A stretch of DNA of 64,000 bases from Datura wrightii. Taxonomy: Eukaryota; Streptophyta; Magnoliopsida; Solanales; Solanaceae. Below are positions 46,528-59,000 of this stretch, piece after piece; positions within the stretch are counted from its first letter, which is position 1; each line of letters opens with the position of its first letter. The notes under the pieces were generated by a model. It did no database searches, was not told the DNA's origin, and saw only the letters and a program-made list of their open reading frames with translations. The position numbers and the translations under genes were made by a program. Location of the stretch: positions 73,322,001 to 73,386,000 of the forward strand of contig JASDFA010000019.1 of the NCBI GenBank assembly GCA_035772735.1, given 5' to 3'.

Positions 46528-48190
46528 TGATAACGCTCAAACTCACACTTCCTGACGAAGTATGAAGTAGACATTGTCAATAAATAACCCAATTAATAGG
46601 TTGGGTTCCAACCCACAAGGAATAGGGTAAGGTCTAGACTAATACCGGTAATTGAACTTATTGGTGAGTTATCTCCAAATTGGGGGGTTTTAAAAGAAAA
46701 CAATATTAAAACAAGATTATAACAGTGATTTAAATCAAGATTTGCAAATAACTAGGGTAAGTGTTCCCCATGGGTTCATAACTACTTCGGGTATACACAC
46801 GTGATCAATCCCAATGCTTACTTATAGAACTGATAACAAGGGTTCATCCAAACGACTGGTTCGTCCCTATTGAATGACTGTACTCAATCACCGGGTTAGG
46901 TCTCATGAGCAATTCCAAACTAACCGTTATCAATATGTTCCAAATTTAACTATCCTGCAACCATAGCTTGGGTTAATACAATGATCATAAAGACCAAGGC
47001 ATTATTGTAATTCTCTTTTCCTAATCTCCACTTCTCTAGGTTCAAGCAAGTAAAGAATTCGGGCAAGTCCTAACGTTCTACACCATTAAGAAATGTTTAA
47101 AGATGAACAGAATATAATACAAGTGTTTAGCATTGGTTTTGAATCACTTTTGTGTAACCCTATTTCATAAATCCATAATGGTTCCCACAACCCCTAGTTG
47201 TAGAGATCTTACCCTCTCCTGGTTGTAAGGTTATATTTTGCATTTATGGACAAACACATAGTTAAATACTTACAGCAATAATTGAAAGAAAACCAGATTT
47301 GAATATCAAAGAACAATCTCAAGAATAATGGATGAAACGAAGAGTTTGATCCCAAGAATTGCTCTTCAAAACTTGATAAAAGTTCACAAATAATATTCTT
47401 CACACGCCTTTACTACTTCGTTCTATGTTCTATCATAAAATAAAACATAAAATATATTTATATAGACATTGGAAATATTTTCCTAAGCTAACAGGGAATT
47501 TTCCATATCTAGCACCGACTGTGTCACAACTAGACCTATGACCCGTAGCAGGATTGTACGGGTCATAGCTTCTTCTTGTACATCCTTGGCTGCTGCAAAT
47601 TTGTCTAAATGTTGGTAGCTAGTACGACTCATACCATAATCCTACGAGTTGTACAATGCATCTGTGGTTTGGCCCCGAGAACTCTGACATCTTTTGAAGT
47701 TTTCCACGGGTGTTGTGGTACGCCTCGTACCTTCCTCCTTGACTCGTACTGTTTGTTGTGTCTGAAGTTCTGCCAAGTATTGAAGAATATCCTGAAGTTC
47801 ATCATGGCTCATGGTACGGGTTGTATGTTGGTGCTACGATCCGTGAGTCCATCCGTACCAAGAAACTGCCTTTTTGCAAATTCCTCTAAACCATTCCACG
47901 ACTCTAGTTATGGCTCGTACTGAGAGTTGTATGTTGCCTTCCTCTTATTCCATCCTTCTGACTTTCACCACGATTCTCATTACGGCTTGTACAATTAACG
48001 TACAACTTGTATTGAGACTTGTACTTGGCTAATTTTCTACATTTTTAGGTTTCTTTTGCACATTTTTGCTCCAACACTTATTTTCCCTGAAATTAAATTA
48101 AATGTGCCTCATATCCATATAAACATACCTAAGTCCATGTTATTTTCTCAGTTTTAAGCGTTGAAAGTGTTGTAAACTCATAGCACATCA
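46528..48190 (-). repeat. LARD-K 3' LTR (1663 bp)
   Basis: Minus strand begins TGATGTGCTATGAG at 48190 and ends TTTGAGCGTTATCA at 46528. Resembles Athila-like LTRs at its end, with AACCCACAAGGAATAGGG on the plus strand. U3 (47520-48030) carries TACGACTC/ACGAGT words seen in Tekay LTRs. Confidence 0.75.
47455..47465 (-). promoter_or_regulatory. TATA box of LARD-K LTR
   Basis: Minus strand CTATATAAATA, about 60 nt downstream in sense of the TACGACTC word cluster. Confidence 0.5.
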
Positions 48191-48205
48191 ACACCCTTAA
48201 CTTAA
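48191..48205 (-). other. Polypurine tract of LARD-K
   Basis: Minus strand TTAAGTTAAGGGTGT next to the LTR, preceded by a TGAGGACATGC word. Confidence 0.55.
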
Positions 48206-49737
48206 GACTTTTTTGCATGTCCTCAGGCAAAGAAAACAAAAACTAAACACGACACTTATCTAGAAATAAACCTAGGATACTACAACCAACAATCAACCAA
48301 AACTTGCACTATAAACTCAAAAAGCTTTTGACCCTTTTTCCCATGAACCAAATCAGCACATGCATTTCAAGTAACCACAAAACATGATAAATAGGGATCA
48401 AGATATGTCATCTAGCTATTAAAAGATAGTCAAGTCATTACCAATGTTTTTCAACACATTCCACTAGTAGAATTAAACACAAGCCATGTACCCTCACAGC
48501 AAATGAAGTCCCCCACTCATAAATATAATAAAATATAAAACATGAGACTAAACAAGTAAGACTATCACTCTCAAAGAAAGTTCCAAATACTGCATATCGG
48601 ATACCATAGGCTTGCCCTTATTTTCTCTACTTCAGTTTGTTAGATGGTTAGGATCACTATAGGACTTGTTTGGACGTGTAATGTAGGCTTTCGGGCTGGG
48701 TATGGTAGATATGGAATCTTTTGAGTGACTAAACCCCTCCTTGGCACTACATACATGTGGCTCCATTCTTTTACTTTTTCACCTTTTTTGCTTTCTTCCC
48801 ACTTTTTCCTCCCTTTTCACCCTTTTTTTATACACTTGTATGAGTGTGGTGTGTCTTCAAACTTTTATGCATTTTTCTCTTTTTTTATTTCCTTTTTCAA
48901 TGTTTCTTTCTTTTTCTTTTTCTTTTGTCATGCCACACCTCATTTTTCACCTTTTTCTTTTCTCTTCCTTTTTCGCCTTCCCACTATTTATGCACCCCTA
49001 CTCTAGCAACCCTCAATTTAGGCATTTAGCCATGTTGAGGTTCACATTGTCCAAGGAGGAACCAGGGCCAAAACAGATTCATTATAAAAACACGTACAGT
49101 TAATTGGTCAATCAAAGAAAAAAATGATTTATTTGATGCTCAAATTTGGATCAAGGGAATTATATCATTTTCGCAGGGTCATTTAAGCTAAAAATGGGAT
49201 AAACAAAAATGACCTATGATCCTTTCCTAACCAATCATCCTAACGCCTATGTAAGGATCAATCGGGCAAGTTCTAGATCCTCTATACAGTATTAAACTAG
49301 GTACCGAACCTCACTCAATCATGGTATATGTCTTGCATTCACTCTACCTATTCCAGTTTATACATGGATTAACAAAAACTATTCATGCTAATATACTAAA
49401 TGACATAAACGGATCCACAGAAATCATGTTTTGCAATCACAAGTACATAGATAATCATCAAAAAAAATTATAAAGGGTCAAATTTTTACAAATCCAAAAC
49501 TAGTGCAATTTATTGGCTGAGTACTCCTAAGCTACTCTCAAATTAAACAAAAATCACAAAAATAAAATCCTAAATATGTCGGTTCTACTAGACAGCATGC
49601 CCGAGGGAAAAGAAACACAACAAGAGAAACCTTCAAACGAATCAAAATCCCCAAAATTACAGGTCCACCCCTTTCCTTTTTAAAACACATGCTTCATCCC
49701 CAAAGCATAGAATGTAAAGTAGAGGGAAGGGAACATA
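48206..49737 (-). other. LARD-K interior, non-coding
   Basis: No supported gene. 48770-49000 is extremely T/C-rich on the plus strand, which produces low-complexity Phe/Leu/Ser frames (48725-49103) that are not taken as genes. Ends at the TEK-E insertion with ACATA at 49733-49737. Confidence 0.6.
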
Positions 49738-51949
49738 TGTTATACCCCGGAAACCCAAGGATCAGACCTGGGAATCAAACAGGGAAAAATCTGGAAAATA
49801 TTGCAGTAGTGCAGAACGAGTCCTTAGACGACTCATAAGGAGACCCCAAGATCGTCAGGTGGCTCCTGGGAAGGTTGGACTGAGCTAAGGAGTTGAGGTC
49901 CCCACGGGCGTGGGAACAACTAGTGGTCAGCCACCACGAGTCGTCAGGTCTCTCGTGGGGTGAGGTTAAGGGTTACCTGGGAGGTTTGATGAGTTTACCT
50001 AACAGAGAGGACCCCACGAGTCGTGGCCAGTCCCAACGACTTGTGAGGTGGGTCATGAGCAAGCCCGTCGAAATTTAATTAAGAATGAGCCAGTGTACTT
50101 GACGGAAGGTGACCACGACTCGTGGTCTCTTATGACGAGTCTTTGAGTCACCCGTTGCGAGCCCAGTCGACTTGGTATCCAGTGTATTTGAAGGAAGACC
50201 CAACAATCTATTTTCTCTAGTAACGAGTCGTCAGGTCTCCCGTTGGGGTCTCCCGACAGTTATATCCTGCGAATTAGTAAGGGCCTTCTCATAATTTCCT
50301 ACGCTCCTAAGACCTAAACTGTCTTTTTGAGGTCGGGACAGGGTCTTTTAAGGGGAAATTATCCATGATAAACCTCATTTGATACTTGTAATAGTAGAGA
50401 GAAAAGAGGAAAGGGATTCAAGTATTCTCCTTCAAGTTCTTCAAGTTTCCATCTAGGGATTTTCAAGGGAGTTAAGAATCAAGAAGTTCCAGCTATGTGG
50501 GGTTTTGAATGGGTAGTTTAGTCCCTACCCATTCCCAAATCCACCTTAATTCTATGTTTAAAGTTACCGATTCTTGATGGGTTATAACCAAAATGCATGT
50601 TTCCTCAAAAATCGATATGAATATGTTGTAGTATGTCTAAAATCATGGATTTGAATTATTGGGCTGTTTTCACTTATTTTATTCAATATTTGTTGATTTA
50701 ATCCCTAAAAGCACATATGCCCAAATCATGGGGTTTTAGTAAAAAATCATGGTTATGATGATTTCTTAAGCATGATATGAACTCGTGAATTTAAGCATGT
50801 TTTCAATTACTCATGTTATTATGTAAATGTTTTTCTTATAAATTTAAGAATTTCAAGTATGATTGAAATTATGGGCAATGCCCACATGCCGTGTATGTTT
50901 TATGAACTAAGATTTTTGGCCGAACCACGAGCCCAATTCTATGGCTAGTATTATGAATTTTCAAGCATGTTATGAATATCATGATTTAACTATCCATGCA
51001 TGTCATGTACGAATTTTATGAGCACGTTGCATGTTTTGGGAGTAGTACTTAACACTGAGTAGGTTCGGGACCTAGGATACGCCCCCGAATCTCAAAACTA
51101 CGTGCCACCGTAGGTTATGATTCGGACCGCCTCAGTGTCTGTCCCCTTTCCCTATAGGGTCTTCATGAGTGATATCATGCCTTTCATGGTTCATACCCTT
51201 GGCAAAGTATGGACGGCCTCCCGACTAGGCTTACAGGTCAAGCTCCATGTGTGCTCGTATGGGGTATGTCGGTTATAGAAATCTCTCATTGTTCCTCATA
51301 TTTGCAATGCATGTATGATTATGATCTTTTGGCTCGAGTTATGTTTTATGGACTATTTTCCCTCAGGTTATGACTATGATAGGTTTGCAAATATATTTGG
51401 AAAATCTTGAGCCTTACGGTATACTTAAGATTTCAGTTTTTTATGATCATGATGTCCCCACTCTTATAAATTTTATGTTTTAAAAATTATTTGGCATACC
51501 TTACATACTCAGTACCTTCCATACTGACCCACATATTTTCAGGATCTGATTCACAGGTCCAGTACCGTTCCTAGCTTGCGCTCAGTTTTGCTCTCAACTT
51601 TCAGTGGTGAGTCCTCATGATTCGAGGACTTCATGTTCGGACCTTGTTTACCTTTTTTTTCAGCGTGTTGGGATTAGTTGGGTTCTTGTCACTTCAACCC
51701 GTTTGTTATGGTTAGAAGCTTTCAAACCTATGTGTAGTATTCAGTCATTTATGTTTGGATCTTGTATTGTTGTTTCTTACATCTCACGTTACAATTTTCC
51801 ATTAGTTCATGATTATTAAGCCAAGTATTCCACCTTATGTGAATGGTTTAGTTATTTTCTTATGCCATGGGTTGAATTGGGGTCCCTTGGGGTCCCTCGG
51901 GGTTTCTTGTCCCGTGTATACGATTCCGGTGTACTCTCGGGTTGTGAAA
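49738..51949 (+). repeat. TEK-E 5' LTR (2212 bp)
   Basis: Starts TGTTATACCCCGGAAAC and ends GGGTTGTGAAA (terminal CA changed to AA). U3 (49810-50240) is packed with CCACGAGTCGTGG and CCACGACTCGTGG words at about 50010 and 50112. Confidence 0.85.
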
Positions 51950-51953
51950 AACT

Positions 51954-51965
51954 TGGTATCAGAGA
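51954..51965 (+). other. Primer binding site of TEK-E
   Basis: TGGTATCAGAGA, one mismatch from the TEK-C site, four bases after the LTR. Confidence 0.85.
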
Positions 51966-52162
51966 AATAGGTTCAAATGTGTCCTAGGGAGTCTAAAAGT
52001 CACGTTAGGTAGAGTCTTTTTCATGGGTGTGAAGCGCGCCACACTTATGACGAAGAGGCTACTAAACGTTTTAGGAAATATTCCCTTTTTTCATGATCTA
52101 TGTCGTGCGGTGAAAACCACTCCATCCTTCTAACTCGTGCTATTTGCGATTGCAGAAAAATT

Positions 52163-53300
52163 ATGGCTCCCAGAAGGATGAACGGAAGGAGGAACATAAA
52201 TGATCAAGGCCATGAGGGTGGCCATGATGATGGGTGTCAGCAAGCACCGCCTGTTCAGGAGCCCCAAGCACCAGAGCCAACTGCCCACGCCGAGTTTCGG
52301 GCGGCTATTCAAATGTTGGCACAGACTTTGACCGCTCAGGTCAACCAGCAGGCTGTTATGCATGTTCCACAGAACAGCAATACAGCTGCAGCTCAGATCA
52401 GGGATTTTCCAAGGATGAACCCTCCCAAGTTCAGAGGGGCAAGGGTGGACAAGGATCCACACAAGTGCATTGAAGGGATCTTGAAGGTCACTCAGGTTAT
52501 GGGAGTGACAAATGAGAAGTGTGGTGATTTGGCCTCTTATCAGCTTAAGGAGATCGCCTATATTTGGTTCAAGCAAAGGAAGGACAGCCGGGCAGCGGAA
52601 GCAGGCCCTATCAATTGGGATGAGTTCCACATGGCCTTTCTCAATAGGTTCTTCCCTCGGGAGATGAGGGAATTCACTTGAGTTCACTCGCCTGTCAAAG
52701 AATGCCCCTGAGTTAGTGATGGACCAGAGGGCGCGGGTCAGTAGATTCATGCAGGGAGTAGCCGAGTATCTGGACAAGGACTGCAGAACAACCATGCTAC
52801 ATTAGGATATGGACTACCCCCGGATAGTCCTTTATGCCTAGCAGATAGAGGCAACTCATATGACCAAGAGGGCCAGAACTAATAGCTACAGGTCCTCCCA
52901 GTCGAGGCAAGGAGGTGGGCTTCACCAGCAGTCCCAGCATAGGTCTTTACACCCGCACCATCTTCGGCCAGTATACCATCCAGGCCACGAGACAAGCAGG
53001 GGAGCAGGGCCTCAGGTTCGAGGGGTCAAAATAGCATGCGCATAGAGCGAACATTCCCATCCTGTGCTAGTTGTGGCAAGAACCACCCGGGAAAGTTCTT
53101 GGTGGGATCAGATTCTTATTTTGGGAGTGGAAAACCCGGACACAGGCTTCGGAATTTGCCCCACAGCCAGGTTGGGGGTGGTGGAGCCCGCACTCCAGCA
53201 GCTAGTTCAGCAGCCCTAGTGGCACGTCCTGCTCAGCAGGGTACTTCGACTAGTCCAGCGGGCGGCTAGTGCTAGAACCGGTTTTATGCACTTGGCTCTC
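52163..53300 (+). pseudogene. TEK-E gag
   Basis: Start at ATG 52163 (MAPRRMNGRRNINDQGHE), preceded by TTGCAG. Core: HAEFRAAIQMLAQTLTAQVN, MNPPKFRGARVDKDPHKCIE, DLASYQLKEIAYIWFKQRKD, AFLNRFFPREM. Stop at 52679-52681 reflects a small deletion; the frame resumes in another phase with EFTRLSKNAPELVMDQRARV. A Ser/Arg/His-rich linker and two knuckle-like segments follow (CASCGKNHPGKFLVG and SYFGSGKPGHRLRNLP; two Cys are lost in the second). The capsid/nucleocapsid protein of the particle; dead copy. Confidence 0.85.
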
Positions 53301-53790
53301 GACAGGAGCAGGAGACTTCTCCCAATATGGTCACGGGTATGTTGCGAGTCTTTCATATTGAGGTTTATGCTTTTCTAGATCCGGGAGCTACATTGTCTTT
53401 TGTGACACCTTACATTGCTAGTAACTTTGGGGTCAGTCATGAAACTTTGTCAGAACCATTTTCTGTGTCTACTCCGATTGGGGATTCAGTCGTAGCGAGG
53501 CGGGTATATAGAGGTTGCCCCATTGCTGTATCGCATTAGGTTATCTCCGCAGACTTAGTAGAATTGGCTGTGATTAATTTTGACATTATTTTGGGCATGG
53601 ATTGGTTTTTTGCGTGTTATGCTTCTGTTAATTGTAGAACTCGAGCGGTGGAGTTCCAGTTTCCGGGTGAACCAATTTTAGAATGGAGGGGTCGCTCAAC
53701 GGTCCCTGTAGGTCACTTTATCTCCTATCTCAAGGCCAAGAAAATGATTTCCAAGGGTTGTATTTACCATTTGGTTAAAGTTAAGGATGT
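53301..53790 (+). pseudogene. TEK-E protease
   Basis: MVTGMLRVFHIEVYAFLDPG with the D-P-G active-site turn, ATLSFVTPYIASNFGV, stop at 53537-53539, then INFDIILGMDWFFACYASVN and GHFISYLKAKKMISKGCIYH. Continues toward reverse transcriptase with a frameshift near 53815. Confidence 0.8.
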
Positions 53791-54459
53791 CACATCTGAG
53801 ACCTCGACATTCAGTCAGTCCATGTGGTATGTGAATATCCCGAGGTATTTCTAGATGAACTACCAGGTGCTCCTCCCGAGAGGGAGATTGGTTTTGAGAT
53901 TAATCTTTTACCTGACACATAGCCCATATCAATTTCTCCCTTCCGAATGGCCCCAGCTGAGCTAAAAGAGTTAAAGTAGAAGTTGAAGGATTTGCTGCAT
54001 AAGGGTTTCACTAGACCAAGTAAATCCCCATGGGGTGCCCCAGTGTTGTTCGTTCGAAAGAAAGATGGTTCTCTCCGGATGTGTATTGACTATAGGCTGT
54101 TGAACAAGGTCAACTTCAAGAATAAGTACCCTTTACCCAGGATCGATAACCTACTCAACCAGCTTCAAGGTGCCAAATGTTTCTCCAAGATAGACTTCAG
54201 GTCTGGGTATCACCAGCTCAGGGTTTGGGAGAGCGATATCCCGAAGACTTTTTTCAGGACTCAGTATGGCCATTATGAATTCGTTGTTATGTCTTTTGGA
54301 CTAACCAATACCCCTGTAGCTTTTATGGACCTGATGAACTGGGTATTCAAGGAATATCTGGATATGTTCGTGATCATGCTCATTGACGAATATTAATATA
54401 CTGTAGGAGCAAGAAGGAGCATGCCGCACATTTGAGGATAGCACTCCAGACCCTCAAGG
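53791..54459 (+). pseudogene. TEK-E reverse transcriptase, N-terminal two-thirds
   Basis: WGAPVLFVRKKDGSLRMCID, KIDFRSGYHQLRVWESDIPK, MSFGLTNTPVAFMDLMN, then MLIDEY, where the second catalytic Asp is Glu, followed by a stop, and HLRIALQTLK, where TEK-F interrupts at 54460. Left target copy for TEK-F should be CAAGG (54455-54459). Confidence 0.85.
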
Positions 54460-55418
54460 TGTCACGCCCTACCTTGGGAGGCATGACTGGCACCTGGTGC
54501 CCTACTAGGACCTGGACTGCTGAACTAACTGAGCCTAAGCACTTCTGGTGCAAGGCTGGCTCTAACTCTAGAATCAAGAAAATGGCGGGCTATATAGCGG
54601 CTGTAAATACAGCACCCGGCCGACAAGGCCTATAGCCACCTGTTAAAAGCAAATAGCTAACCAGAAACAACTAAATATAAGGAGTCCTATGCAGGCCGAC
54701 CAGGCCACCATGATATCTAGTTACAGCTGAAGAAAACGAAATTAGGCGCTAAACTGATCTGTGATCGACAAGGTCATTAACTAACATCTAAACAAGGCCC
54801 TACACGGCCATCACATATAGTCTAAATCACATATATGACCCCACACGACCGATACATCTAACCACAGGGAATATGATACAATCTGCAAGCCTTTAAGAAT
54901 AATAAGATGGTCGAAGGCCCCGACCTACCCATACTGTACAGACAAGAAGAAAGTAAACCTCTGTCTTCCAAGCGCCGGATGAAAGGAGTTGAAGGCTCTG
55001 TATCGCTGACTGGAACTACGAGGGATCTGCTCCTCGTCTATGTACACTTGCAGGCAAGTAATGCAGCGCCCCAAAATGCGGGTCAGTACCACTGGTACTG
55101 AGTATGTAAAGCAATAACTGTAAAAATCTGCAAGTAAATAGTAAAGCTAACAGTAACTGAAATAATAGGAAACGGACTGAAACTAATTGAGATAAAGGAA
55201 TCAAGGCTAACATAGCAATACTGAGAAGAGTAGGAGTCATACCTGATGACATGGCGTTCTACTGTCTATTTATCAATAACTAAAACAACATAACATATAC
55301 CTTATATGGCCCGTGTAATCATCACAAAACAACCCACCTGGGCGCCCATTAGCCCTAGTGAGTACATCTCAATCTATTTACCCTACCCAGGTCATACCAC
55401 ATCACCTAGTAGCTATAA

Positions 55419-55698
55419 GCAGCCGGCCGGTCCCCTGGGTATGCTGCTTGGGCCCGCTGGCCCCTGACTATAGCTGTACCTAAGTTTGAAGGACTCCTGA
55501 AATCAACACCCCGGGCGCAAGCGCTCGACGGGGGTGTATAAAGGCCAACCACGACAAAATATGAGGAGCTGGCTCCCCATCTTCATCCCTGGCGGACGGC
55601 ATGCCACTCCATAGAGTGAGGTATCCTCGCCCACTGGCGGACGAGTCGATACAGCCATTAACCCTGGGGCGGTCACGGAAGCTGTATAGGTAATCCAG
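55419..55698 (-). other. Conserved LTR block with short reading frame (TEK-F copy)
   Basis: Minus-strand frame starts VTAPGLMAVSTRPPVGEDTS and LYGVACRP as in TEK-C and TEK-G, then shifts phase. Base similarity to TEK-C is visibly higher here than in flanking LTR sequence. Confidence 0.45.
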
Positions 55699-56017
55699 CC
55701 AAAAACAATACAATCAAGTCTCGATTGATAGCAATAACTACATGTGATACATACTGAACATGATAACAATTTCTGACGGGTTTTACGAAATTTCATATAG
55801 AGCATGATATAATGTATCTGAAATACTTTACTGGGATTCATGTTGTTTTACTATACTGGAGAAACTAACTTGCTAAAAGAGACTGCTTTTACATACTTCG
55901 ACTGCCGGTTTACCGATTATTTGGCGAGGTTCGGCTAGTATTCAGCTGTTCTTTCCAACTATAATCATATTCACGAAAGAATAGAGCTAACATCATTACT
56001 ATACTGGAAGAAACAAT

Positions 56018-56021
<4 letters not shown>

Positions 56022-56064
<43 letters not shown>
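56022..56064. repeat. (TA)n microsatellite in TEK-F LTR
   Basis: About 43 bp of uninterrupted TA. Absent from the TEK-C LTRs at the equivalent place. Confidence 0.95.
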
Positions 56065-56068
<4 letters not shown>

Positions 56069-56401
56069 TGACTATTCTTCAACTTATCGAAGAACGATCG
56101 AAAACTTGTAATTTCTCGGGAGTCTAGAATGGAGAAGTACTTACTTTAAGCCTGGGATTGTATTAACACTAGTTTGGAGCAATTCCAATCACTTTGGCTC
56201 AATAGGACGACGATTCGCCGGTAGAATTTCATGAAACTAACTCCGTAGAAATTCTCCCTATAGTCTTATACTTCGATACGCAAAGTTAATTTGACTTTGG
56301 ACAATGTTTGACGGCATAATCGAGCGAAAATTACATAAACCCTTCGCTCCCTCTCTGTCCTGATCAAGTAACTTATGAAATGAAATGAAAATGAAGGGTG
56401 A

Positions 56402-56414
56402 GGCCTTTATATAC
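56402..56414 (-). promoter_or_regulatory. TATA box of TEK-F LTR
   Basis: Minus strand GTATATAAAGGCC. About 20 nt upstream in sense is TGCCACGTTT, the ACGT-core word; GC-rich inverted words extend to about 56530. Confidence 0.6.
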
Positions 56415-56673
56415 TTGGAGCCAGAAGCATAGAAACGTGGCACGCTGGCCATTGCGCCAATTTGGCTCTGTGCCATGCTGGCCATCACGGAGGAGGTGCC
56501 TCCGTGCCACGTTGCCCCTCTGGGAAGCACGGTTCGGCCTCCTCTTGCGAAAATCTAACTTGGCACCCGTTCGGCCTTTCCCCGGGCCCTTTCCTCGCAC
56601 GTATGGCATTCTAAAACTCCCAACCATCATGCGAATAGGCCAACTAAGTGCTAGAAACTTACGGGGTGTAACA

Positions 56674-56687
56674 TCCTACCCCCTCCC
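56674..56687 (-). other. Polypurine tract of TEK-F
   Basis: Minus strand GGGAGGGGGTAGGA before the 3' LTR. From 56688 to 56951 non-coding, AT-rich. Confidence 0.8.
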
Positions 56688-56951
56688 AAGAACATTCATC
56701 CTCGAATGTTAACTTCTACCTGCAAGAATCTTAACTTGCAATTACTTATTCTGGAAAAATTTTGGCAGAGTATCCCCTGTAATATGGACTATCCAAAAAC
56801 CCTGAGACACAGAAAAGTCCAATACAGGTACTTCACACCATACTATAGCATTCATTTCACAATAAATTGGAGTCAATTACTCCACATACATATGTATATA
56901 CTGCAACTTATGAAACAATAATAACAACATACCTCTGGCTGTATAATCTGA

Positions 56952-58150
56952 CTAAGTCTGGAATAACTGAGGATATCTGACTTTCATATCATCTTCTGCT
57001 TCCTAGGTCATCTCCTCTTGATTCTTATTCCGCCATAATACCTTAACAGAAGAAACATCTTTAGTCTTAATCTATGGATCTGTCGGTCTAGTATGGCTAC
57101 TGGAACTTCTTCATAAGCTAATTCTTCTGTGACCTGAACATCTTGAACTGGGACAATCCGGGAGGGGTCTCCTATGCACTTCCTCAGCATTGATACGTGG
57201 AAAACTGCATGAACAGATTCTAACTCTAGAGGTAAATCCAATTCATATGCCACTTGGCCTATTCTTCGGCGAATCTGTTAAGGCCCAACAAACCTTGGGC
57301 TGAGCTTGCCTTTCTTACCAAATCTCATCACACCCTTCATCGCAGAAACTTTCAGGAACACCCAGTCACCCACATTAAATTCTAGGTTTCTGCGCCGCAC
57401 GTCAGCATAAGATTTCTGGCGGCTCTGAGCAGTCAATAGACGTTCCCAGTTAAGCTTTACTTTCTCTTCTGACTGATGAATGATATCTAGCCCAATTAAT
57501 GCTGATTCGCGTACCTCAAATCAACCAGTTGGAGATCTGCACTTTCACCCATATAACGCTTCATAAGGAGCCATCTAAATTGCTGAATGATAAATGTTAT
57601 TATAGGTGAAATCAATAAGCGGTAGATGTTAATCCCAGCTACCTCCAAAAATTAACACACATTCTCGTAACATATCCTCAAGCGTTTGGATGGTACGTTC
57701 TACCTGCCCGTCTGTCTGAGGATGGAAAGCTGTGCTCAAGCTAACCTGCATCCCCAAGCCTCTCTGAAATGATTGCCAAAACTTAGCTGTAAATTGTGCC
57801 CCTCTATCGGAGATAATTGAAAATGGAACACCATGCAATCTGACTATTTCTTTAATATACAGCTCAACATAATCTTCGGCTGAAAAGGTAACCCTTGCTG
57901 GCAGAAAGTGAGTTAATTTTATCAACCTTTCAATAATTACCCAAATCGAATCATATCTACGCCTGGTGCGAGGTAATCCTGCTACAAAGTCCATATTAAC
58001 TTCTTCCCATTTCCATAGAGGCACAGCTATATCCTAAGTCAGTCCGCCTGGTTTCTGATGTTCAACTTTTACCTGTTGGCAATTGGGACACTAAGCTACA
58101 AATGCTACTATCCCCTTTTTCATTCCTGGCCACTAGTAGATCTCTTTCAC
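56952..58150 (-). pseudogene. TEK-F integrase and chromodomain
   Basis: Minus strand: decayed zinc segment near 58100 (a Cys codon replaced by a stop), NMDFVAGLPRTRRRYDSIWV, SIISDRGAQFTAKFWQSFQR, TAFHPQTDGQVERTIQTLED; the frame breaks near 57629 and resumes with the GPY module and then the chromodomain, MLRKCIGDPSRIVPVQDVQV and TEELAYEEVPVAILDRQIHR. A frameshift in the chromodomain after RLRLK alters the rest. Ends with TAG at 56952-56954. Confidence 0.82.
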
Positions 58151-59000
58151 ATCATGGAACATCTTTGTTGAACCTGGATGGAGAGAATAATGGGCATAGT
58201 GTACCTAGCCCATAATTTGCTGGCGAAGCCTTGCAACGTCTGGAACACAAAGGCGATCCTTATATCTCAAAATTCCATCCTCGGTTACTTGAAAATCTGT
58301 CACTTCCCCTTGATGAACCCTATTTCTGAGATGAACCAGGCTAGGATCTTCATACTGTCGTTCCTCACTTCCATAAGCAAAGATGACACTACGGTGTTCT
58401 GTATTACTGCTCTATTGTCTCCTGTTTCTACTATACGAACGGCTAAATTGGCTAACTGATGTAATTCTCGAGCCAACTCCTGCTGCTCGGGCTATAAGTA
58501 TGACAAACTTCCCGTAGATTTACGGCTAAGGGCAGCTGCTACCACATTGGCCCTTCCTAGGTGATATAAAATATTCACATCATAATCTTTCAACAGCTCT
58601 AACCAGCGAAACTGCCGCAAATTCAATTCTTTCTGGGTGAAGATATACTGTAGGCTTTTGTGATCAGTAAAAATATCCATGTGGACACCATACAAGTAGT
58701 GTCTCCATATCTTCAAGGCATGAATTACCGCAGCTAATTCCAGGTCATGGGTAGGATAGTTCTTCTCATGCTTCCTCAGCTACCTGAAAGCATAAGCAAT
58801 CACTTTACCATGCTGCATCAAAACACATCCTAACCCAACACCTGAAGCGTCACAATAAACTGCATAACCCTCTATTCCTTCTGGCAATGGTAACACTGGT
58901 GTTGATGTCAGTCAGTCTTTCAATTCCTGAAAGCTCTGCTCACACGCCTCAGTCCAATGGAACTTTGTTGCCTTCTGTGTCAGTTTAGTTAAAGGTGTTG
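58151..59000 (-). pseudogene. TEK-F RNase H and linker to integrase
   Basis: Minus strand: TKFHWTEACEQSFQELKD, then the CDAS-type Asp region near 58860, MKIWRHYLYGVHMDIFTDHK and LNLRQFRWLELLKDYDVNIL, YHLGRANVVAAALSRKS, then the linker. The linker keeps CAG where TEK-C has a stop. Several stops (near 58490, 58780, 58912). Confidence 0.8.

Larger units (their letters stand above)
46528..49737 (-). mobile_element. LARD-K: Athila-like non-autonomous element, cut by TEK-E
   Basis: Minus-strand 3' LTR (46528-48190), polypurine tract and about 1.5 kb of interior resembling LARD-1 and LARD-A (GGCTTGCCCTTA at about 48609, purine tract 48770-49000). Its 5' half would continue beyond TEK-E, outside the window. 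Left flank ATCAT (46523-46527) is the candidate target copy. Confidence 0.75.
49738..54459 (+). mobile_element. TEK-E: Tekay-type retrotransposon, interrupted by TEK-F
   Basis: 5' LTR, initiator-Met primer site, gag, protease and the first part of reverse transcriptase on the plus strand; the rest would lie beyond TEK-F and TEK-G, outside the window. Gag is close to TEK-B. Several frameshifts and stops. Confidence 0.87.
54460..56673 (-). repeat. TEK-F 3' LTR (2214 bp)
   Basis: Minus strand begins TGTTACACCCCGTAAG at 56673 and ends AGGGCGTGACA at 54460. Shares both ends and the 55419-55698 block with TEK-C, less similar elsewhere. Confidence 0.88.

Noticed and set aside
48725..49103. Phe/Leu/Ser-rich overlapping reading frames of up to 120 codons
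   Set aside because: They arise from the T/C-rich tract of LARD-K read on the plus strand; there is no motif and the same kind of tract occurs in LARD-1 and LARD-A.
52130..52795. 221-codon minus-strand frame
   Set aside because: Shadow of the TEK-E gag on the opposite strand.
56022..56064. TA run considered as a possible origin or telomere-like feature
   Set aside because: Simple microsatellite inside an LTR; no other supporting element.
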